Below, one piece after another: positions 56,336 to 64,000 of a stretch of 64,000 nucleotides of DNA; the first letter of the stretch is position 1; the number at the start of each line of letters is the position of its first letter. The stretch covers positions 5,146,001 to 5,210,000 of the forward strand of contig NC_060258.1 in the NCBI RefSeq assembly GCF_921293095.1, read 5' to 3'. The notes under the pieces are model-generated. The model did not search any database, was not told the origin of the DNA, and saw nothing but the letters and a program-made list of their open reading frames with translations. The position numbers and the translations under genes were made by a program. Source of the DNA: Ischnura elegans (Eukaryota; Arthropoda; Insecta; Odonata; Coenagrionidae).

Positions 56336-56660
56336 AACACTAGAAGCGCCGCAGCGGTCATTTTCACCGATTTTGAACTTTAACCCTCATATTCATTTAC
56401 TGCGCCTTAGCGGCGTTCGTGGTTTTAAAAGTGGTATAAAAATTTTCCATTCCAATGGATCATTTTAAAATTTTCAATAAACCATTTTTTTTGCTTTCTT
56501 CGTCTACATATAAAATTTGGTTTGCACGGTGTCGATAGTTAACATTTTATTGGCCTCTAATGAAAAAAGTTACGTCGTTGGATTTACTGCGCCGTTACGG
56601 CGCTCAGTATTTCCTCGTCGCTACGTCGTGGAATGCACTCTCAATGTTAATGTCTAAGCA
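56336..56660 (+). mobile_element. piggyBac-like left end with GCGCC motifs
   Basis: TTAACACTAGAAGCGCCGCA begins at a TTAA. Inside, GCGCCTTAGCGGCG (56403) and GCGCCGTTACGGCGC (56588) are imperfect palindromes. An inverted relative, CGCTGCGGCGCC with CAACAACGTAAC, lies at 58855-58890, so the element may span to about 59000, but no right TTAA end could be fixed. Confidence 0.4.
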
Positions 56661-59600
56661 ATTATGTTTCGTATGAAATGCTATAATCTCTTTATAATAT
56701 TTTTATTTAATTTTCTAAACTTTATAAACGAAATGAAATTGTTAAACAAAAGGAAAATATTACTATACCAATTTTGCTTTCTATTTTCACTAAGAATCAT
56801 AATATTTGCCTCGATATAATGTCCATGGACAAAACTTCATCTTTTTGCAAGAATTATTTATAGAAACTCATGGCTAAGCTAGGTAGTTTTTTCCATGGCA
56901 TCCGTCTTAGTTTTGCTTGGGCACCTCCGCTCCGCGTCCACGTACCTGCCGTGGTGATAGTCACCTTTGAGAAAATCCCAGTGTTACTCTGTTTTGAATT
57001 ACACCAAGCAGCAATTCTAAGAAAATTTTAACATAATGCATTATCCGTATTCGTAGAATAATGCTTCCTCACCGTCGTGTGAATATTTCTCGTTTAATGA
57101 GCAACTGTAACTTGCCAGGAGATTCAGAGGTTTCACCGACTACCGTGAAGAGCACATTGCACGGTTACTGTTATATGTCTTGTACGTCTCATACGAAAAT
57201 ATTCCTTTGCGGCTACGATAGTCAATGCGAAATTGCTGACGTTTATATAATTACCTATAACGTGACAATTTACCATTGGGGCGAAATCAAGATAGCTATC
57301 CAACCAATTGTGTGATAGAAATAATTTCTTTTTCCTGACCATTTGTTCAGCATTTACATGATAAAAATCGTTTTATGATGAATAGGAGAATAGACAATTT
57401 ACCTTGAAGTGAAAATTTGTAAATATATTTCTCGCTTCTTTGTGTACTCAAATGCACAGATATTTTATTCATTGGGATTTTAGTAACGTGAAGGGGTGAG
57501 TGAGGAGGAGAAAGGAGAAGGAATGGCAGGTAGGTTGTTTTGAGGTGAACGGGTGGTAGTGTGTCGACTGTCAAGGATCAGGGAATACCCAGATCGTTAG
57601 GCCAGGTAGGAGTAGAAAACCCTTATCGCGAAAAAGGTTGGGAATGCAAGGAGACATTTAGATACAATAGCCTGCTTTTTCTTTATCTTTCCATCGCTGC
57701 ATGAGGGACAGGGAACAAAAGCCATGTCAAAACGCCTCGCGGTGGCCCTCCCTTCATTCCAAGAAGGTCCAGGTTGGGTGGGTCATTAGGGCGGGTAGAA
57801 GTTCAATCAACTTTTGTGGGAGGGGGGAAGAAGGTGGTGAATGGCGAATAAGGAAGCTTAGTGGGAAGGTATGGATAGTCTCAATGTTTGGGTGAGTGAA
57901 ACGCTACGGAAAGAAAAGGCGAGGGAAGTCTTCCCAGCTTGAAAGTAATTTGTCACCCCAGAGCATTCTTCCTTCAGTTTCTCACGCAGAGCTGAACGAA
58001 AGAAAAAAGGCAACTGCTCCTTCTCCCATACCACCAATAAACCATACTTCTAAGAAGTTATTTTTTTGGATTTCCCACCAATGCAGGAGTAAAACCTCAC
58101 ATGGTACACTCCCACGCATCGCATTTACTCGACCATCTCTGAGGAAACGTCCTCAGTGAGGGAATGGGGCTCCGCGGTCGGAAAAAAAATATCGGCTCTC
58201 CTAGCTCAACCTCCGAAGCGGCGTTGCGTTGTTGGACACGTCGCTAACTATCCCATATTCATTATATTTCAAGACCTATAGGACTTTATTTGCAGGTTAT
58301 GAGCTCCCAAAATATTCGTAAGATTTGCCTTGATCGCCAGAATCCTGTAAAAATCACGAAAGTAGCACTCGTCTTTTCCCACTTCAACAATAGCTGTTTC
58401 ATTATTAACGTTTAAAAACTTATCCTTCTGTATACACTGCAAAGATAAACATATGGGTGGACGCAGTGAAGAAAAATTATGTACTATGGGCATAAACGAA
58501 TTTTATTCGGTACTCATTTTTAGGATATAGTACATAAAAATATAAACAATATAAACATTAAAAAGCGGGGTTCGTCCAGCACTGCACATCAGAAAAATAT
58601 TTCAAACAACCCTTACACACAAAATTAAAACTTTCATTCGAAAATAATAGACAAAGAGAGCAGAAATAGAAAGTATTACGGCAAAAAATGGAAAAGAATG
58701 CAGCGTTCAAGATTTTTTGTTATAAATTCCACAAGAATGGGTTATATCTAGCAAAACACGGCGAGGAATAAAGATAATAGATGTAGTTACCATTATCAAT
58801 CAGAAAACTTGTAAATTCAGGCTAACTTTGAAAGATAGTAGCAAAAAATGACGCGGTGCCGCTGCGGCGCCGATAATCCAACAACGTAACTAAATTTGTA
58901 AATCCATATGAAGGTTAAGTGAAATAGATTAAACATAAAAATTTCTCTGAGCTCTGATATACCAAAAAACCACCCAACGCAGCGCCACTGCAAGAGATGT
59001 TTGCAGCGAGAGAAAAATGGACGGGGAATAAGTATAACTTAGATTAAGGCTATCCTTATCGGAACTCATCTGCAGATTAAATTGAAATGTTCAACAGGAG
59101 GAAAAACTCAATAAATATTCAGAGCCCATATCCGATTCAGACTCGAGATAAGCAGCCTTAAATGTTCGCTATTAGCTTCGGCCACGCCCAGCCCACGAAA
59201 CTTATTGCCATTGGCCGACGCCGCGTGACGTGTAAACCTCGTAATTGCCTCGTTACTAATGCTAAGAGAATCAGAACACGCATTCATCCCGTGGAATAAG
59301 TAGCCAAGCGTTTCTCATAATGGCGGAAATGGGCATTAACTATTAAACTGTTTATGCCCTGAATCTTCGACCTAATCAATAAAGATGCTCCATATATTTT
59401 TTATCTCGGAGCAAATTATATCGCTCCGCTGAAAGTCGAGGGAAATGTTTGCAGGGAAGTGTATTGGTATTAGTACTGTGAAAAGGTTGCTACGGTGGAT
59501 GAAAAATACGAATGATGAATAACAAATTAGTTCACTTGCAGATAATGCCGGAAAAAAATATGGGAACAAAGTCTTGGTACAAACTACGGTTCAAAGAAAG

Positions 59601-60185
59601 AAAAATTGTTGTGAGGAGCAGATATACCCAGATCATTGAGCGAGGAAATCGGGATATTCATATCGCCGGCATAAAAGGCAAAAGAAAATAATTCACGCGC
59701 GAATGCATTGGAAGTATAGTTAGTGCAGGTTATTGAATACGTTTCGAAATTTATAACTTTTCTGTGCACTGAATCGTGGGAATATTCATAGCTTTTACCC
59801 CAGTTTTAAATTCATTTTTAATATGTAAAGTTATGAAATTGCTCTTGAATCAACACTTCATCCACATAACGTCTACAGGATGATGTGAGGCATTAGTTTT
59901 GAGTCCCTTAGTAAGCTTCGCCGATGAGCCCTGGAGCCTGCTCTAACATACGCACATTTGATGTGTTACGGGAAGAATGGTCGTCTTTCCATGGTTGGTA
60001 GCACTGCATTCGTGGACAAGACATGTTACACCAAGAAGGCAAATGCAATAAAGCAAGAAAAGGTACCACGTGACTAATATGAGGGAATTTTACTTACTTC
60101 AGCCCAATCCCTTCTCGTAAAAATCTTTCTATCTCAATCCATACCAAAACCTTGGTAAAACGCCAAGAAAATACTTCTTTTAATA
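56661..60185. other. Mostly unannotated
   Basis: It holds the possible terminal exon at 58436-58269 and the inverted GCGCC motifs at 58855-58890. 57480-57900 is G-rich on the plus strand with no recognised content. Confidence 0.35.
58269..58436 (-). CDS. Possible terminal exon, product unknown
   Basis: Acceptor TTATCTTTGCAG is followed in phase 0 by 55 codons (CIQKDKFLNVNNETAIVEVG and on to QIKSYRS) and a stop. The composition is protein-like, with no low complexity. No partner exon was found, so it may be the 3' end of a small gene or chance. Confidence 0.28.
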   Translation of the reverse strand, partial: CIQKDKFLNVNNETAIVEVGKDECYFRDFYRILAIKANLTNILGAHNLQIKSYRS

Positions 60186-62795
60186 TTAACCCATTAATGC
60201 CCAGAAGATTTTTTCGAAACATTTGACTTTTTTGCTCAAATTATGATTAGACATCATATCTGATGCGGAAAGAAATGTTTTAAAAAATCTTTAACATTTG
60301 CATAGTACTTAATCCTGTTCGTATTTTAAGATACATCTGGGCACTTAAGGGGTCAAAAATGTATATTATCATTTAACTGTGTTGATGCACGTTTTTCCTG
60401 AATAATTTATTACTCGTGCCTTCATCAGTACTTTTTAATACTTGAATTTGGAATAATATGGATCTAATAATATAATTTTGAGTGTTATTATAGTATTATT
60501 ACGTGCACAATTTGCATTTGATTCTAAAATTTTACAGCAGTGTGACCCTGTATCCAGTTTTTTTATACCGTAGCCATCCCTGTACAACTGATACATACAT
60601 TTTTTCTTTTCAGAAACAGAATAAGAAACAGGAGTTTTCATTTTAGTATGCATGCTATTAGTAATTACGGTATTTATTTATTTATTTATCATTGTTTTAA
60701 ACTATGGTTTAACTACAGGAGTCCCCATTTTGATTTTTGAAATGAAGCTTTTTCTGGAAGGTTAAATACACTATTGATTCTATTTTCACAAAATGTTCCA
60801 GTGCCACAATAGTTCCTTCCAGTCAACATTCTAAGCAGCTTTTCTGATGTGAATAAGTCGTCAACAAATATTTTTGTACCTGGTGGTAATTTACACTCAT
60901 CCACGAGTCTTAAAACTACATCTCCTCCTTGACCAAGATCTGTTCTCTGAAGGTTGGCTACAGCATGATAAATGTTGACTTTATTCGGAAATTCACCATA
61001 TTTTTAACCCAATTCTTACTCGTTTCCCTCTAACATATTGCTTGCAGTCATATCTAACATAGTAGGGGTTCATTGACTCATCCACCAAACAGTATTCTCC
61101 AGCACTTACAATTTTGAAAGTCTAGTTCAAAATCTCAAACAAAGGTTGAACTTTATATATCCTATCCTTGCCATCATTCTTCCCATTACAGTAATTACCT
61201 GCCAGATGAAAACTTAAAATTTCTTCAAACGTGTTCCATCGCATTGACTGAGAAACTATTTTGTTGGTGCAGTCTGAAGATGACCTCCGATAAAGCCATC
61301 GACTAGGTTGACGGTGATAACCTGAAAGTAGCAGTATTCCATACACTTTATAAATCCCTTCGATTTGTACGCACGAAGAATGTATTGACATTTTTAACAA
61401 TTGTGAATCATAAAATTTGTCTTGAATGTTTCTGCTGCTATTTCAAATTTGTTTCACCTCTGCTCCATCAATAAGGTACGTCTTCTCTTTGCAGCGGTAA
61501 ATGGAAAGCATAAAACAAGGGGTGTGCAACGAAAGTAACAAAAAATTATTTACAAAAGAGACGGTTGAGAAGTCATTAAAGCGCCGATTCTTTCTTATGT
61601 CAGGTATATCCTTCGGAGACTCGAACTAGAATACAAAGTACAAAGTTTTGGGTGACGTAGCGTTGTACATAGTTTCTTTACCAATGTTCACCAAAGTTAC
61701 TTATTTTCTTACCCTGATTTCCGACTTGCAATCTGGATATTATTGTCATGGGAAAGTTGAACGATAAACAAAGCAATCAATCCATTCCACCGTCAGCGAC
61801 ACCTAACACAAGTAATGCCAGGACAGTGGCGAATACATATGGTGGGGGAAAGGGACACGCGCCCCCCTCTTACGTGGCCGCCCGCATTGCCTAACATTGC
61901 AGAACTACAATTGTAACTCTTTCTTATCATAAGATGTCATTGCCTTGCATATATGCGCATAATCATTTTAAAGAAAACTTTTCTAAACTTTGCGTGTGAC
62001 TTGATTATTTTTTATTACGATACAAGTAAAGGTAGCTCAAGACATCTTTTGCGCTCCCCTTGAATTTTTTCTGTATCCGCCACTGTTCTAGGATAGTTAA
62101 CTTGATATCGCGAGTATTTGCGCTTCCCGAATTCCAATACTGATTCATTTTATGCTTTCAATGAAGGTGTTTCATCACAATTAAAATGAGGATACACATT
62201 CTGAAAAAATGTTTTTGCTCTATTTACCTAATTGTTTAGTATTGTACTTCATGAAATGGCAGAAATATAAAATTGTCTTCGATCTATCACATAATTGCTT
62301 ATCTATTAATATAAATCTATAAATAATCATTTATTTATATCATCAATAAATAGAATTAAACATACCTATGAGTCAAAAGTTGAATATTTAGTGCCACAAG
62401 TGCCCAGACGTATCTTTAAATAGGTACGTCAAAAATTTTCTGATTAGTTTTGTTATGAGCTTGAAAGACCAATGAATCTATTTAAAAAGAAAATATTCCT
62501 ATTCCATTTCAAATAAAGGTAAAAACTGGATTAAGATAACTCAATGATTAATATAAAAATTTAATTTTTACATGACCATAGCGTAGCGATTTCTGAGTAG
62601 TTCATGACCAGCAATAAGTAAGCATAAAAATTGCAAATATAGGCTTAAATAATCTAAATCACTTGTATACCATTTGAAGCCTTTTTTTCGTCAAGTTACG
62701 TAAGGAAATTCCATAATAACAAACTGAAGAGTATTCATAAATTTTTAAAGTGTGACGTACGTATCTAAAGATGCGTCTGAGCATTGACGGGTTAA
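60186..62795 (-). mobile_element. piggyBac-family transposon copy
   Basis: TTAACCCATTAATGCCCAGA at the left and, inverted, TTAACCCGTCAATGCTCAGA at the right, on TTAA. A second inverted pair lies inside the ends: AAGATACATCTGGGCACTT (60329) and the inverse of AAGTGCCCAGACGTATCTT (62398). The transposase is on the minus strand (next entry). Size 2.6 kb, as for the copy at 10512-13148. Confidence 0.82.
60713..61500 (-). pseudogene. piggyBac transposase, lightly damaged
   Basis: Minus strand: 61400-61122 encodes YGILLLSGYHRQPSRWLYRR and later FEEILSFHLAGN and QPLFEILN, then a stop. In the same frame comes YCLVDESMNPYYVRYDCKQY and RGKRVRIGLKIW (about 61085-60990), carrying the conserved Asp-Glu-Ser-Met. 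After a frameshift near 60990, ECKLPPGTKIFVDDLFTSEK and ENRINSVFNLPEK (60904-60713) form the second conserved block with its Asp-Asp. The zinc-finger C-terminus is not seen. One stop, one shift and the decayed N-terminus make it inactive, but it is less damaged than the copy at 10655-12100. Confidence 0.78.
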
Positions 62796-64000
62796 TAAGG
62801 GAACTTTTCTATTCTCATAAATTATAGCATATAACGAAGCTCAATGTCAGGGCATTAATGTGTCGCAAAATTTGCTTAGTATCGAAATTATACTCACAGT
62901 GAAATTTTACCTCGCACATGAAAAAGTCAGGCTTATTCAGAAGTGGTATTCCTGCTTGCTTCCCGCAAGGAGCGTCTTAAAAGCATCTTCTTCGGTCTGA
63001 AAGAAAGAGCAGGATTATCTCATACTCATTCCTAATACTTCGTATCATCTGCTATTTAATAATAGGTCCGCGGAGTGCGGGAATTCGCCGATAGCATGAC
63101 ATTCACTCGTTATCAGAATGGCACGAGACGATAAATTCGCTGTTGGCGTCTTTTGGGGCGGTTGCTCCAATGTCCATTATTGCCGAACCCAAGGCATTTC
63201 TCTTGAAAGGGGTGTTGCCTCAGAAAACACAGATAACACAGGCCAAAAAAAATTTGCTTGAAAAGTTTTTTATTTTAATAACTGATCTTTATAGATTTTG
63301 ATGTGCTGAATCCAAACCTGACCTTAGTTTTTTTGTATCACTCATAGTTTCCAAGCAATTGGTATTTTAATATTTAGTCTAATACCCCTTTAAGAAATAT
63401 AGGGAAATCAATGAAACACTGTGTTACATTTTAAAACTGTTTGTATTTACTGTTCACCACATCGTGATAAAATTGCTTGTATTTACCACAGCGTGATAAT
63501 ACAGAGTTAACTTGTCAACTGGAATTGGCCTACATTTTCTTTCCCTTTTTTCCTTGAAGCTTACTGTGTAGCTAATTCTGCGATGAATTGCTTCCTGAAC
63601 TTCTCGGTTAAGTACCAACTATAGCACACCATTATCTTCGTTCATTAGACCTACATTATCAATTTTATTATAACTATAATAAGCTGTTAAATTCTAAACA
63701 GATTGCTTGATTTTATAAATTTTACTATAAAATGTGAATAAATAGTGGGTGATACAACTTTAAAACCATCATATTTGGATTGAGCAACTTAAAAAACACA
63801 TGAGTAAAGTATTTTCAGCAAAAAAGGTATTTCATTGTTGGCCTGTGTAATTGACGAATGCAATCTTATTTAGCACTGTCATTCAATTAAAAGCATGGCG
63901 CGGCATTAATCGATACAGTGATAAAATTGCATTTGAATCAATATATTTCATCCATTATGTCTTAAGGATGATGCAAAGGCATTCCTTCAAATTCCTTACT
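62796..64000. other. Mostly unannotated right edge
   Basis: Only the possible terminal exon at 62996-62937. The remainder is AT-rich with no recognised feature. Confidence 0.4.
62937..62996 (-). CDS. Possible terminal exon of a gene entering from the right
   Basis: Strong acceptor CTCTTTCTTTCAG, then TEEDAFKTLLAGSKQEYHF and a stop. The peptide is plausible as a C-terminus, but 19 codons is too little to prove coding. Its phase does not fit the exon at 40920, so it is not the missing upstream exon of the large gene. Confidence 0.3.
   Translation of the reverse strand, partial: TEEDAFKTLLAGSKQEYHF

Overview
This is arthropod-type nuclear DNA, probably from an insect or close relative. It is AT-rich, genes are split into short exons with GT-AG borders, introns run to kilobases, and most of the space is decayed transposons of families typical of arthropods: piggyBac, PIF/Harbinger, hAT, mariner, pogo, Penelope-like, and I- and Jockey/CR1-type LINEs. 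No bacterial operon, ribosome binding site, CRISPR array or rRNA gene is visible. The species cannot be named from the sequence.

The backbone is one minus-strand gene. Nine consecutive coding exons (40920-40843, 39806-39732, 37298-37215, 36611-36546, 35857-35777, 25386-25095, 22177-22090, 20338-19930, 14621-14123) have good acceptors and donors, and every junction keeps the reading frame. They encode about 560 residues of a soluble, helix- and acid-rich protein that I do not recognise. Two further minus-strand exons (5213-5050 and 429-304) are in compatible phase. The first encodes an XK-related-like membrane segment, so they may be the 3' part of the same gene or a neighbour. Weaker exon candidates lie at 1644-1817 (+), 58436-58269 (-) and 62996-62937 (-).

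The introns and flanks hold the mobile elements. From left to right: Penelope-like terminal debris (960-1160, 2632-2754); a piggyBac-like MITE (2955-3631); a Harbinger MITE with a transposase stub (8556-9215); a piggyBac copy (10512-13148) inside a probable older TTAA element (9436-13608); a 5-kb graveyard of Penelope, I-type and Jockey LINE and mariner pieces (14720-19720); a mariner tail (24030-24200); an unusual palindrome-rich element (26694-30002); a 139-bp tandem repeat (35215-35575); a pogo-like relic (37446-38580); a tRNA-derived SINE (39450-39660); a LINE split by a hAT MITE and piggyBac-like sequence (43030-44480); a 3.8-kb transposon with 524-bp near-identical inverted repeats (45292-49068); nested Harbinger MITEs (50773-52734, 54644-55541); and a second piggyBac copy (60186-62795).

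The most interesting items are the 45292-49068 transposon, whose empty target survives as a paralogous repeat at 31560-31760; the palindromic element at 26694-30002; and the unrecognised gene. All family names come from reading the sequence by eye. No database search was run.
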